A DNA stretch of 64,000 nt. Origin: Thermoleophilia bacterium (lineage in GTDB: Bacteria > Actinomycetota > Thermoleophilia > UBA2241). The stretch spans positions 1 to 64,000 of the forward strand of contig JAWKKE010000001.1 in assembly GCA_041393415.1 (NCBI GenBank), read 5' to 3'. This document shows, piece by piece, positions 9,376 to 18,284 of this stretch. Numbering within the stretch: position 1 is the first letter of the stretch; each line of letters starts with the position of its first letter. The notes beneath the pieces are model-generated. The model worked only from the letters and a program-made list of their open reading frames with translations. It did no database searches and was not told where the DNA came from. A program made the position numbers and the translations under genes.

Positions 9376-10052
9376 TCACCGCTGAACGCAAGGCATTCGA
9401 GGAGATCCTCGCCCTCGTCGCCGGGCAGAAGAAGATCCTCGTCGCCGGCTGCGACACCTGTGTCGCCATCTGCCTCACGGGAGGCGAGAAGGAGGCCGAG
9501 ATCCTGGCCAGCGAGCTGCGGCTCAAGGCGCAACAGGACGGTCGTGACATCGAGGTCAAGCACACGACGGCGATCCGCCAGTGCGAGTGGGAGTACCTCG
9601 ACCTCATCTCCAAAGAAGTCGAAGAGGCCGACGTCATCCTCAGTATGGCTTGCGGCATCGGCATCCAGAGCATGGCCGAGAAGTACGCGCCCAAGCTCGT
9701 GATGCCGGCAGTCAACACCAACATGCTGGGCATGCCGCAGGAGCACGCCGTATGGCTCGAGCGCTGTGCCGCCTGCGGCGATTGCGGCATCGGGCTGACG
9801 GGCGGCGTCTGCCCCATCGTGCGCTGCAGCAAGAGCCTCCTCAACGGCCCCTGTGGCGGCTCGCACGATGGGCTCTGTGAGGTGCGGCGAGACAACGAAG
9901 ACATCGAGTGCGCCTGGGCGCTCATCTATGAGCGACTCAAGGCCCAGGGCCGTGAGGATCTCATGCTCGAGGTGAGAGGGCCCAAGGACTGGAGCAAGAG
10001 CAGCTCCGGAGGCCCACGAAAGATGGTGCGCGAGGAGGCGAAGCCGGTATGA
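9372..10052 (+). CDS. metV: MetV-like zinc/iron-sulfur partner of methylenetetrahydrofolate reductase
   Basis: A 226-residue protein of the 'MTHFR C-terminal domain' family. The N-terminal part has AGCDTCVAICLTGG and a nucleotide-binding-like fold pattern. The C-terminal part has the typical cysteine-rich block CAACGDCGIG, CPIVRC, GPCGGS and GLCEV. In acetogens MetV forms the catalytic pair with MetF and connects it to Hdr-type subunits. The start codon overlaps the mvhD stop by four bases and its stop overlaps metF by four bases (ATGA), so the proteins are likely made in equal amounts. Confidence 0.88.
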   Translation: MITAERKAFEEILALVAGQKKILVAGCDTCVAICLTGGEKEAEILASELRLKAQQDGRDIEVKHTTAIRQCEWEYLDLISKEVEEADVILSMACGIGIQSMAEKYAPKLVMPAVNTNMLGMPQEHAVWLERCAACGDCGIGLTGGVCPIVRCSKSLLNGPCGGSHDGLCEVRRDNEDIECAWALIYERLKAQGREDLMLEVRGPKDWSKSSSGGPRKMVREEAKPV

Positions 10053-10993
10053 CCGAGAACGGACTCAAGTCGGGCGGCAAGCTCGAGAGCATCCTCGCCG
10101 CCGGCAAGTTCGCCGTCACCGCCGAACTCGGCCCGCCGAAGTCTGCCGATACCTCGGTGATCGCGTCCAAGGCGGAGATCCTGGCCGACTGCACCGACGC
10201 CGTCAACATCACCGACAACCAGACGGCCGTCGTGCGTGTCTCATCCCTCGTCGCCTCGCACCTGACTCACGAAGCGGGCTGCGAGCCCGTCATGCAGCTC
10301 ACCTGTCGCGATCGCAACCGGCTGGCCATGCAGGCCGACATCCTCGGCATGAACGCCCTCGGCATTCACAATCTACTTTGCCTCACCGGCGACCACCAGA
10401 GCTTCGGCAACCATCCGCAGGCCAAGGGCGTCTACGACATGGACGCCGTCAGCCTCATCCGAATGGTCAAAGACATGCGCGACGAGAAGAAGTTCCAGTG
10501 CGGTGACGAGATGCCGGTCGCCCCGGCGGTCTACATCGGCTGCGCCGAGAACCCCTTCGGCGACCCCTTTGAATTCCGCTCGCTGCGCCTGCGCAAGAAG
10601 ATCGTCGCCGGCGCCGACTTCGTGCAGACCCAGTGCATCTTCAACATCCCCAAGTTCAAGAGATGGATGGAAGAGGTTCGCGCTCTCGGCCTGCACCAGG
10701 AGATCAAGATCCTCGCGGGCATCACGCCCATCAAGGGCGCCGGCATGGCCAACTACATGAAGAAGTTCGTCCCCGGCATGGATGTACCCCAGGAGATCGT
10801 CGACCGCATCGCGGCGCAGGAGAAGGGCGCCCCGCAGCAGGCGGAGGGCAAGAAGCTCGCCGTCGAGATGATCAAGGAGCTCAGCGAGATCGAGGGCGTC
10901 GCCGGCGTGCACATCATGGCGGTGGAGTGGGAGCCGGCCGTGCCCGAGATCGTCGCCGCGGCCGGCCTCATGCCGCGGCCGGCGGTCGCTTAG
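10049..10993 (+). CDS. metF: Methylenetetrahydrofolate reductase
   Basis: Predicted to reduce 5,10-methylene-tetrahydrofolate to 5-methyl-tetrahydrofolate, the last folate step of the methyl branch of the Wood-Ljungdahl pathway and the methyl source for methionine. The 314-residue TIM-barrel protein shows AVTAELGPPKSAD at its N-terminus, LLCLTGDHQSFG, and the late-barrel segment FVQTQCIFNI with ILAGITPIKG. It lacks the C-terminal regulatory domain of eukaryotic enzymes. Its place between metV and hdrC shows it is the Hdr-linked form rather than the stand-alone NADH-dependent MetF. Confidence 0.92.
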   Translation: MTENGLKSGGKLESILAAGKFAVTAELGPPKSADTSVIASKAEILADCTDAVNITDNQTAVVRVSSLVASHLTHEAGCEPVMQLTCRDRNRLAMQADILGMNALGIHNLLCLTGDHQSFGNHPQAKGVYDMDAVSLIRMVKDMRDEKKFQCGDEMPVAPAVYIGCAENPFGDPFEFRSLRLRKKIVAGADFVQTQCIFNIPKFKRWMEEVRALGLHQEIKILAGITPIKGAGMANYMKKFVPGMDVPQEIVDRIAAQEKGAPQQAEGKKLAVEMIKELSEIEGVAGVHIMAVEWEPAVPEIVAAAGLMPRPAVA

Positions 10994-11002
10994 GAGGTCC
11001 GG

Positions 11003-11590
11003 ATGACGACCTGCACACCGAGCACCACGCTGGCCGCGACGATCGAGTCAGGCAGCGGTGTCAACGTCTTCAAGTGCTACCAATGCAAGCGCTGCAGCTC
11101 CGGCTGTCCGGTTGCACCGTACGCCGAGATGCACCCGGCGCGCATCATGCGCGCCGTACAGCTTGGCCAGGCAGACATGATTTTCGACGACAAGTTCCTT
11201 TGGCTCTGCACCGGCTGCGAGACGTGCACCTCGCGCTGCCCGCAGAGCCTGGACGTCGAGGCCGTCATCGACGAGCTCAAGAGCATCGCCCTGCGTGAGA
11301 GTCGTGTTCCGTCCGGCGCTCCTTACGCCAACCTCGTCAAGCTCAACGTGGATTCCATCAAGCGCTGGGGCCGCCTCTTCGAGATGGAGTTGCTGATGCG
11401 CGACAAGCTCACGCGACCGAGCTCCATGTTCGACGACGTCGGCATGGGCCTCAAGATGATGCGCAAAGGCAAGCTGAGCCTGCTGCCGGCGCGGGGCGCC
11501 GACAAGATGGCCGTAGACCGCATGGCCAAGGCGGCAGAGGCCATCAACCGTGCCCGCGCCCACCAGCGCCCGCAGGGAGGTCAGCGATGA
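11003..11590 (+). CDS. hdrC: HdrC-like 4Fe-4S dicluster subunit
   Basis: A 195-residue electron-transfer subunit with two ferredoxin-like motifs, CYQCKRCSSGCPV (about residues 23-35) and CTGCETCTSRCP (about residues 70-81), followed by a helical region. This matches HdrC, which relays electrons between HdrA and HdrB. The gene starts nine bases after metF behind GGAGG, and its stop overlaps the hdrB start by four bases. In this operon it is expected to wire HdrA to HdrB; its ultimate partner reaction is not shown by the sequence. Confidence 0.88.
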   Translation: MTTCTPSTTLAATIESGSGVNVFKCYQCKRCSSGCPVAPYAEMHPARIMRAVQLGQADMIFDDKFLWLCTGCETCTSRCPQSLDVEAVIDELKSIALRESRVPSGAPYANLVKLNVDSIKRWGRLFEMELLMRDKLTRPSSMFDDVGMGLKMMRKGKLSLLPARGADKMAVDRMAKAAEAINRARAHQRPQGGQR

Positions 11591-12453
11591 GCGTCAAGAC
11601 GATGGCCTACTACCCCGGCTGCTCACTGCACAGCACCGCCAAGGAGCTGGACCAGAGCTTCAAGGCGACGGCGACGGCGCTCGACCTGCGCTTGCTCGAG
11701 ATTCCCAACTGGGTCTGCTGCGGCAACAGCTCGGTGCATTCGAGCAACCGCCTACTGGGCGCAGCCCTGCCCGTCAACGAGCTTGCCAAAGTCGAGCAAC
11801 TCATGAAGCTCGAGAGCGTTGCCGTACCCTGCGCGGCCTGTTTCAGCCGTCTCTCGGCCGGCAACCACGAGATGCAAAATCCGGAGATGGCGGCCGACAT
11901 CCGCGCCGTCGTCGGTCACCCCTACGAGGGCACCGTCAAGGTGCGCAACCTCGTCGACGTGTACCACGACGAGGTCGGCCTGGCAGCGCTCAAGGAGCGC
12001 GTGGTGCGACCCTTCCAGGGCCTCAAGGTGGCCTGCTACTACGGCTGCCTTCTCGCCCGGCCGCCCAAGGTCACACTGGCTGAGGACCCGGAGTACCCCA
12101 CGCACATGGACGAGGTCGTCAAGGCTATCGGCTGCGACCCGGTGCAGTGGAACTACAAGACCGACTGCTGCGGCGCCAGCCTGGCGCTCTGCGAGCAGGA
12201 CATGGTCATCGACCTTACACGCCGCATTCTGCGCGACGCGCGCGACTGCGGCGCCGAGGCGGTCGTCGTCGCCTGCCCGCTCTGCCAGGTCAACCTGGAT
12301 ACGCGGCAGGACGGCGTGGCCAAGAAGTACGGCAACTGGGAACACCTGCCCATCATCTACTTGAGCCAGATGGTCGGCCGAGCGATCGGCGTCGACGACG
12401 ACGAACTCGGCCTCAAGAAGCATATGGTCGACGCCGCGGCGGTGATGGCGTAA
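11587..12453 (+). CDS. hdrB: HdrB-like CCG-domain subunit
   Basis: A 288-residue protein with both cysteine-rich CCG domains of HdrB. The first uses PGCSLH, CCGN and CAACF. The second uses CYYGCLLARPP, CCGASLAL and CPLCQVNLD. In methanogens these bind two non-cubane [4Fe-4S] clusters that reduce the CoM-S-S-CoB disulfide. In Hdr-linked MTHFR operons the substrate is unknown, and a structural or electron-relay role is possible. All cluster ligands look intact, which argues for a working active site. It is the last gene before a strong terminator. Confidence 0.88.
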   Translation: MSVKTMAYYPGCSLHSTAKELDQSFKATATALDLRLLEIPNWVCCGNSSVHSSNRLLGAALPVNELAKVEQLMKLESVAVPCAACFSRLSAGNHEMQNPEMAADIRAVVGHPYEGTVKVRNLVDVYHDEVGLAALKERVVRPFQGLKVACYYGCLLARPPKVTLAEDPEYPTHMDEVVKAIGCDPVQWNYKTDCCGASLALCEQDMVIDLTRRILRDARDCGAEAVVVACPLCQVNLDTRQDGVAKKYGNWEHLPIIYLSQMVGRAIGVDDDELGLKKHMVDAAAVMA

Positions 12454-12529
12454 ACCGCGTCGCCCGGCACACACCGCTCGCCGCGGCTTACGTCGCCGAG
12501 CGCCGGTAGATCACTACCTTTCTGACTCC

Positions 12530-12568
12530 GGGCGGGGGTTCCGCGAAATCGGAACCCCCGCCCGTTCC
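12530..12568 (+). terminator. Rho-independent terminator after hdrB
   Basis: A perfect 13-bp stem, GGGCGGGGGTTCC (12530-12542) with GGAACCCCCGCCC (12551-12563), closes an 8-base loop and is followed by a pyrimidine-rich tail (GTTCCCCTTCT). It lies between hdrB and a convergent gene and could serve both strands. Confidence 0.8.
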
Positions 12569-12589
12569 CCTTCTCTTCGCGACGGCGCC

Positions 12590-13030
12590 TCACGCCCAAG
12601 CGATGAGGCCCAGGCCTCGCTCGGCGCAGATGCGGAAGAGCCTACGGAGATCGCGGATCTCGCCGGGACTGGGGGTCCAGCGCTCACCGAGGTCGAAGTC
12701 CTCGCCCACCGTCTCGGGATCGCACTCGTCGAGTTTGTCGGCCATCTCGGCGAGCGTCTCCGGCGGCAGCCACTCCCGGGTAAGCGACTCGCCGGTGACT
12801 TCCAGCACGAGCATCTCGTACACCTTGCCGCGGAAGGACGTCGTGCCGTCGCTGAACAGCCCACCGCAAAGGTCGATACCTGATGCAATGAGGGTCAGTT
12901 CGTCCTCCGTCGTGAGAACGACGTCGTCCGGTGTGCGCGACACGAAGTTGTCGAGCCCCAAGAGTACCCCCCGCGTTGACACATGCTGCTCGTCACACCG
13001 ACGGTACACCAGAGCCGGCAGAGGCGCCAT
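12590..13030 (-). CDS. Conserved-looking hypothetical protein
   Basis: I do not recognise this family. The open frame encodes up to 146 residues. A GTG at 12982 would give a 130-residue protein starting VSTRGVLLGLDNF, and no ribosome site decides between the two. It is acidic and soluble, with no signal peptide, membrane helix or cysteine motif; the central part reads as alternating strands and helices (SFRGKVYEMLVLEV). Codon use is typical of the window. It is monocistronic, convergent with hdrB across the shared hairpin and divergent from the antiporter. Confidence 0.6.
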   Translation of the reverse strand: MAPLPALVYRRCDEQHVSTRGVLLGLDNFVSRTPDDVVLTTEDELTLIASGIDLCGGLFSDGTTSFRGKVYEMLVLEVTGESLTREWLPPETLAEMADKLDECDPETVGEDFDLGERWTPSPGEIRDLRRLFRICAERGLGLIAWA

Positions 13031-13271
13031 GGCTCCGCGAGCGCGAGGTACAATGCAGGTCCTGCTCGGCGGTTACGTGCTCCGCCGGCTCGGAGCAACA
13101 ACTCTGCCGGGATTCTTCGTCGCTATACTCCTCCCCGACAGCGGCTCGACCGGCATCCATCTCAGGAATCAAGGCACGATCAACCGCATCCGACCGGAGA
13201 CACGCAGTCGCATACCGCGTCCCACATGACAAATCGCTTCGCCGCAGCGTCGCCGACCCCGGAGCGTCAAG

Positions 13272-14471
13272 ATGATTGAGAACGCGACGTGGCTCGGCCT
13301 CTTGGTGCTGTTCGGCACCGCGGCCGGAGCGCTCTTCTTCGCCAAACTGATCGAACGCTGGGGCGTTCCCGAGGTTCTCGCCTACCTCGTCGTGGGCATC
13401 GTGCTCGGACCCCAAGTCCTGGGTGTCTTGAGTTCCGAACTCTTGGCGCGCAGCTTCTTCCTGCCGCAGCTCATCCTCGGCTTCGTCGCGTTCATGCTCG
13501 GCGAGCTTCTAACGCCGCGCGCGCTGCTGCAGCGCAGGACGCTGCCCATCGCAACCGTCGTACTGTCGGTACTGCTGCCCTTCGCCGCCGTCACCGCAGG
13601 CGCATACCTGCTTGCCGCAGCGCCAATGCGTCAGGCGGTCACTCTGGGCATTCTGGCGATGGCAGGGGCGCCGGCCACTGTGCTCGCGCTTCGGCAGTCG
13701 CTCGGCGACCACAGTCCGCGCGGTGAGCTCCTCGCAGCCCTCGCGGCGATGGACAACCTCCTCGTGGTTTTCATCTACGGCACCCTGGCACCGTTTCTCA
13801 TGGTCTCCGTCGTCTTCGAATGGAGCGTGCTTTCGGCGGTCTGGGAGGTCTTCCTGACCGTCGGCGTCGGCGCGATCCTGGGGCTGGTTGGCACGTGGCT
13901 GCTCCGCTTCCTGCGCGGCGCCAAGAACGACGTCGGGCAAGCGATGGCCGCGGCGGCGCTCGTCGTCGGACTCCTCGTGGCCTCGTCCGAGATCCTCGGC
14001 GCCTCATCGCTCATCGCCTGTGCAGTCGCCGGCATCGGCACCGCAATCCGCGAGCAACGCGGTAACGGACCGTCGGCCGCATTCGAGGCTCTTCACGGTC
14101 TCGAGCGCATCGTGTACGTCTTCTTCTTCATCTTCGCCGGCACCGAGATCGTCTTCGGACACGTCTTCTCCGCCGGCGTGCTGGCGATCGTGTACATCCT
14201 CGGACGCTCTCTCGCAAAGATCCTGGCGGCACTCGTCGGCGGCCTCACCAGTCGCCGGTCCCTGCGCGAGTCGCTCGCGTTCGGAACAGCCCTGCTACCG
14301 CAGGCCGGCGTGGTAGTAGGCCTCGCGCTCGACGCCTCGGCCAGGTTCCCAGAGGTCGGCGCCGAGGTCCTCGCCGTCGTCATGGCCGCGCTCGTCGTCT
14401 TCGAGCTGGTCGGGCCCATCGCCGTTCAGCGCGCGCTCAAGAGCGTCCCCGCAGAGCCCAGTTCCACCTAA
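13272..14471 (+). CDS. Cation/proton antiporter (Na+/H+ exchanger, CPA2-like)
   Basis: A 399-residue integral membrane protein with about 12 predicted helices and the glycine-rich early motif YLVVGIVLGPQVLG of monovalent cation:proton antiporter-2 proteins. It should exchange Na+ or K+ for H+ across the cytoplasmic membrane. It ends after the transport domain with no RCK/TrkA-N domain, so it is shorter than KefB/KefC. A TATACT -10-like box at 13124-13129 lies in the 241-base upstream gap, but no good -35 is seen. The cation cannot be told from sequence. Confidence 0.82.
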   Translation: MIENATWLGLLVLFGTAAGALFFAKLIERWGVPEVLAYLVVGIVLGPQVLGVLSSELLARSFFLPQLILGFVAFMLGELLTPRALLQRRTLPIATVVLSVLLPFAAVTAGAYLLAAAPMRQAVTLGILAMAGAPATVLALRQSLGDHSPRGELLAALAAMDNLLVVFIYGTLAPFLMVSVVFEWSVLSAVWEVFLTVGVGAILGLVGTWLLRFLRGAKNDVGQAMAAAALVVGLLVASSEILGASSLIACAVAGIGTAIREQRGNGPSAAFEALHGLERIVYVFFFIFAGTEIVFGHVFSAGVLAIVYILGRSLAKILAALVGGLTSRRSLRESLAFGTALLPQAGVVVGLALDASARFPEVGAEVLAVVMAALVVFELVGPIAVQRALKSVPAEPSST

Positions 14472-14530
14472 CCGCAGGACTCGCGAGCAGACGCCATGCA
14501 CGCGACAACGCTCACTACAACGAGTTGCGG

Positions 14531-15919
14531 CTACTTCCCGTCGAAGTAGATGCTGCCGCCAACGAACTCCCTCAGGATGGAGTTGAACGGCACCTTCTCG
14601 ATGTCGATCGGCGCGAAGAAGGAGAGCAGATTCATCAACCGATCCCGAGCGTGGTGCGCGGGACTGCCGCTCGGGATCCCGCGCAACGCCGCTTCCGCAA
14701 ACGGGCGCAGGGCGTTGAGCTCATAGACCACACTCGAGTTGAACATCACGTCCGCGTCCTCCTGGAAGCGAAAGATGTCGCGGTATTCCCCTCGCCGCAC
14801 GCTGTCCCAGCGACCGATCGTGTCCTCCGGTGAGATGCCGCGATACTTGGCGTCGCGCACGATGCGGCGTACAAGGCGAATCTCCGTTGTCGGAACACGG
14901 TTCACCATGTCGATGTTGAGACCGCCGAGCGCGCTCACATAGATCTTGTAGAGCATGGTCCGCGGAATGTCTCCCAGCAACGCCGGATCGAGCGCATGAA
15001 TCCCCTCGATGATGAGGATCTCGCCCGGCCCAAGACTCATGCGCGTCGTCTCGGCGGTGCGTCGCGCGGCAACGAAGTCGAAGGTCGGCACATCGACCGT
15101 CCCGCCGAGCACGAGACGGGTGACGTGGTCCTGCAGAAGAGGCAGATCGAGCGCCGTGAGCGCCTCGAAGTCGAAGTCGCCCTGCGCATCGCGGGGAGTG
15201 TTGACCCGATCGACGAAGTAGTTGTCGGTGGAAAGCGCGACGGGCCGCAGGCCATTGACCTCAAGCTGAGTACTCAGGCGCTGCGCGAATGACGTCTTGC
15301 CGGACGAGGACGGTCCCGAGATGAGCAGGATGCGCAGCGCCCGTTGCAGGCGAAGAATCTCGTCGGCGATCGCCGAGATTCTCTTCTCGTGCAACGCTTC
15401 GGCCATGCCGATGAGCTTCAACTGGCGATGGTCGCGGATGTAGGAATTGACGTCCGCGACCTCCTCGACGTCGATCCTGTCGAGCCAGCGCTGGTTCTCC
15501 TCCTGCGCCGCGGCAAGGTGGAAGGGCGGGACGAGCGGGACGCCCTCTCTGGCCTCGTCACCGAAGTCGACGATGAACCCGTACGAGAAGGGAATGACCG
15601 AGAAGTCCTCCACCGCCGAGGGCCGGCAGCGCGCCGGGTACACGGTCCGCACCGTCAGACCGTCGACCTGATACACGTAGTAGCCGTTCTCGCGGCCGAG
15701 GGGCTGAATAGGGTCCCCACGCCGCACCCACTCCTTGAGCGCGACCTCGATCTGCTTGACCTCGCGCGTCGACACCACGGAACCGTCCAGATTGCAGAAG
15801 ATGCCCTCCATGATGGAGTAGGCGGTCTTCAGAGTCTCGCCCGGAAACAGGTCGTGAATCACCTTGATGAGTCCCAGCTTGACCGTCTGGCGTCCCTGGC
15901 GCAGATGTGTCTCTCGCAT
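14531..15919 (-). CDS. Uridine-kinase-like nucleoside kinase with N-terminal extension
   Basis: The C-terminal half is a P-loop uridine kinase/phosphoribulokinase-type domain with GPSSSGKTSFAQRL near residue 200, STDNYFVDR, and IIEGIHALDP. The N-terminal ~180 residues resemble the extension found on bacterial nucleoside kinases distantly related to threonyl-tRNA synthetase editing regions. At 462 residues it is somewhat shorter than the 500-560-residue versions. It likely phosphorylates a nucleoside with ATP or GTP; the substrate is not evident. It is monocistronic, converging on the antiporter with a 59-base gap. Confidence 0.75.
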   Translation of the reverse strand: MRETHLRQGRQTVKLGLIKVIHDLFPGETLKTAYSIMEGIFCNLDGSVVSTREVKQIEVALKEWVRRGDPIQPLGRENGYYVYQVDGLTVRTVYPARCRPSAVEDFSVIPFSYGFIVDFGDEAREGVPLVPPFHLAAAQEENQRWLDRIDVEEVADVNSYIRDHRQLKLIGMAEALHEKRISAIADEILRLQRALRILLISGPSSSGKTSFAQRLSTQLEVNGLRPVALSTDNYFVDRVNTPRDAQGDFDFEALTALDLPLLQDHVTRLVLGGTVDVPTFDFVAARRTAETTRMSLGPGEILIIEGIHALDPALLGDIPRTMLYKIYVSALGGLNIDMVNRVPTTEIRLVRRIVRDAKYRGISPEDTIGRWDSVRRGEYRDIFRFQEDADVMFNSSVVYELNALRPFAEAALRGIPSGSPAHHARDRLMNLLSFFAPIDIEKVPFNSILREFVGGSIYFDGK

Positions 15920-16046
15920 CGAGCCATCCTCGTCGTCGTTGCCGCAGCAATGCTACACGGGCGCCGGCCGCGCCGCAGTGCCCATCGCGCGGCCGGCGCA
16001 TCGAGTACAATGGGAGAGAACGCAGGTTCGAGTCTGAGAGGATGCG

Positions 16047-16307
16047 ATGCCAACCTACGACATGGTGTGCAACGCGTGTGGTCACGAGTACGAGCTCTTC
16101 CTCACGCGTTTCATCAGCGACGAAGACAAGGTGTGCCCGCAGTGCGCCTCTACCGAGGTGACACAGCGTATGTCGAACTTCAGCATGAGCATCGGCTGCG
16201 GTGCGTCCGGTCGCGGCAACACCGGAGCGCGCTTGTCCGGCAAGCCCTCGGCGAGCCAGAAGTACATGAAGTACCGCGACCCGAAGTACTACCGCAAGAG
16301 TCGCTAG
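16047..16307 (+). CDS. FmdB-family zinc-ribbon protein
   Basis: An 86-residue protein with an N-terminal zinc ribbon formed by CNAC and CPQC (MPTYDMVCNACGHEYE start is typical of the family), then a glycine/serine linker and a conserved basic tail (KYMKYRDPKYYRKSR). FmdB proteins are proposed regulators of amide-utilisation genes in methylotrophs, but most are uncharacterised, so only metal binding is supported. A TACAAT -10-like box sits at 16006-16011. Transcription probably ends at the hairpin directly downstream. Confidence 0.8.
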   Translation: MPTYDMVCNACGHEYELFLTRFISDEDKVCPQCASTEVTQRMSNFSMSIGCGASGRGNTGARLSGKPSASQKYMKYRDPKYYRKSR

Positions 16308-16323
16308 TCGCTGTTTGGGTTCG

Positions 16324-16352
16324 GCGCCGCACGGCCCTAGGCCGTGCGGCGC
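16324..16352. terminator. Bidirectional hairpin overlapping an MFS gene stop codon
   Basis: A perfect 13-bp stem GCGCCGCACGGCC (16324-16336) / GGCCGTGCGGCGC (16340-16352) has a 3-base loop that is the stop codon of the convergent MFS gene. It sits 17 bases after fmdB and lacks a long T tail, so termination strength is uncertain. Confidence 0.6.
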
Positions 16353-17623
16353 TCCTGAATCAGCCCCACGAGGAACGCCGCACAGGCGGCGGCGCCGGCC
16401 ATCACCCACCACGCAGGCGCATAGGTGCCGCTGCGGTCGACGATGTACCCAAAGAGCAGCGGCCCTACGAAGATCCCAATGTTATCGATGGCGGCGGTCG
16501 CGCCGGCGGCTGCGCCCGCCTCCGCAGGCCCGGCGATCTCCCCCGCCAGCGTGCCGAACAAGCCTCCCCACCCCACAGCGCCGACACCGAGCAGGATCAG
16601 CGCCGCCCAGAGCAGCGCCGTACGACCAGCCGGGAGCACGGCGAGCACGGCGCAGCACAGCCCCGCGAGTACGGCGAGCGCCATCAGCGGGGCCTTACGG
16701 CGGCGGCCGAGAAGACGATCGCTGACGAGGCCGCTCAAGGGTTTGCCGATGCCGCCGGCCGCCTGGGAGACGGCCAGCAAGCCCCCGGCCGCGACCGCCG
16801 AGAACGCCCACGTCACCTTGAGATACAAGACCAGATGGGCCAGCGCGGCGAACTCGACCATGCAGAGAAACATCGCCGCGAAACCCAGCAGCAGGATGTC
16901 ACGTGAACGCAGGATCGCCCAGAAGCCGCGTCGCACCAGTTCCTGATCCACGCCTTCATCACCGGTCACGCTTGGCAGACCCTGCTCGACCTCGGGCGGG
17001 ACGAGCGTCGGCCGTGGCGTAGCGCCGGCCCCATCCCGCCGATACAGTGCGGCCGCCAGGCCGCAGACGACGAACGCCAGTCCTGCGGCCACGAGGAAAC
17101 CGGCCTGCCAGCCGGCGGCGAGAGCGAGCGCCGGCATGATCGCACCGCCGAGCATGCCGCTGATGTTGACCGCCGATTGGTTCACGCCGATCGCCGTGGC
17201 GCGCTCCACCGGCGGGAACCATTCCATCACGGCCTTGACGGCGCCCGGATAGATGAACCCACAGCCGAGCCCCGACAGGCCGAGCAGAACGAGCACGGTG
17301 AAGTAGCTCGACGCCAACGCCACGGAGCCGACGAAGACCCCGGTGATGAGACTGCCGACGATGAGCGCCCGGCGCACGCCGATGCGATCGACAAGCCAGC
17401 CGGCCACGAGAAGCGTGGGCGCATAGGTTACGGCAGTGACGCTCGTAAGAGCCCCGATCTGAGCATTGCTGAGATCAAAGGCATCCTTGAGGAACGGCGA
17501 CAACGGACCCACGCAGAGACGCGAGAGAAAGACGACGAGATACGCGCTCCACACCACGCCGAGGATCACGAAGCGATAGCGGGAGTGCACGGACGGTCTG
17601 ACGACGATGTGCGGAGGGATCAC
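16337..17623 (-). CDS. MFS transporter, 12-helix
   Basis: A 428-residue major facilitator protein. It shows an N-terminal helix with PLSPFLKDAFDLSNAQIG, the loop 2-3 signature GWLVDRIGVRRALIVG, and a central hydrophilic loop of about 50 residues between helices 6 and 7. Overall it resembles the anion:cation symporter/OFA-type branch that imports organic acids or sugars acids. Start is GTG, followed by a basic cytoplasmic N-terminus. No neighbour hints at the substrate. Confidence 0.8.
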   Translation of the reverse strand: MIPPHIVVRPSVHSRYRFVILGVVWSAYLVVFLSRLCVGPLSPFLKDAFDLSNAQIGALTSVTAVTYAPTLLVAGWLVDRIGVRRALIVGSLITGVFVGSVALASSYFTVLVLLGLSGLGCGFIYPGAVKAVMEWFPPVERATAIGVNQSAVNISGMLGGAIMPALALAAGWQAGFLVAAGLAFVVCGLAAALYRRDGAGATPRPTLVPPEVEQGLPSVTGDEGVDQELVRRGFWAILRSRDILLLGFAAMFLCMVEFAALAHLVLYLKVTWAFSAVAAGGLLAVSQAAGGIGKPLSGLVSDRLLGRRRKAPLMALAVLAGLCCAVLAVLPAGRTALLWAALILLGVGAVGWGGLFGTLAGEIAGPAEAGAAAGATAAIDNIGIFVGPLLFGYIVDRSGTYAPAWWVMAGAAACAAFLVGLIQERRTA

Positions 17624-17667
17624 CGCGTGATTCTAGCGAAGCGGCACGGCGCCGAGCGACCAAGAAG

Positions 17668-17711
17668 GGAGGGGCGCGCCGGCGTGCCTGCGGCGGCCGG
17701 CGCGCCCCTCC
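17668..17711 (-). terminator. Rho-independent terminator after the VOC gene
   Basis: A perfect 16-bp inverted repeat, GGAGGGGCGCGCCGGC (17668-17683) and its complement (17696-17711), encloses a 12-base loop. On the minus strand it is followed by CTTCTTGG. It lies 25 bases past the stop of the VOC gene. Confidence 0.75.
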
Positions 17712-17736
17712 TCAAGCGTCACATCATCTGCATCGA

Positions 17737-18117
17737 TCACATCGCAGGCGGCTGGTGCACACCGATGCGATTGCCCTCGCTGTCCTTGAAGTAGCCGAGG
17801 CTGCCGATCATCGGCCCCATGTCCGTGAGAGGCATGAGGAGCTCGCCCCCGGCCGCGACCGCACGCTCCAGCATGGCCACTCCATCGCCGTAGCTATTGA
17901 GGTAGATGGTGCATCCGTCCGTGCTCGGCTCACGGTCCGTGAGGGCAAGGTCGGCGGTAACCGACCCCGGTTCGCCGGGCAGAAGAGCCACTTTGCCTTC
18001 GCTGCCCTCCATGACGGCGACGTCTGCCTCGAGGACTCTGCCGTAGAACTTCCGCGCACGCTCCATGTCTCTCACCGGAATGTCGGCCCACACGATCGTG
18101 TTCACCATGATGTCCAT
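17737..18117 (-). CDS. VOC-superfamily (glyoxalase-like) protein
   Basis: A 126-residue protein with the two beta-alpha-beta-beta-beta modules of the vicinal oxygen chelate fold: NTIVWADIPVRDMERARKFYG at the start, and a second module ending SLGYFKDSEGNRIGVHQPP. The first metal-binding position, often His, is Trp/Ala here, so it may be a binding protein rather than an enzyme. The ribosome site GGAAGG lies directly against the first ATG; the second ATG (18108) has better spacing and is probably the true start. Function is unknown beyond fold. Confidence 0.78.
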   Translation of the reverse strand: MDIMVNTIVWADIPVRDMERARKFYGRVLEADVAVMEGSEGKVALLPGEPGSVTADLALTDREPSTDGCTIYLNSYGDGVAMLERAVAAGGELLMPLTDMGPMIGSLGYFKDSEGNRIGVHQPPAM

Positions 18118-18284
18118 CCTTCCGCCGCTGAGCGCGCTCCGTGCGCGACACCGCTAGCATGGCCTCGCCGTGTGATTATCAAACCCCTGGGGGTATCGCT
18201 CGCGAAGTGACTCAACTCTTGCCGCCGACTGGGTAAGATGGGTCGCAGCCGAGCGACCACCCCGACGATACCGAGGAGGCACGC

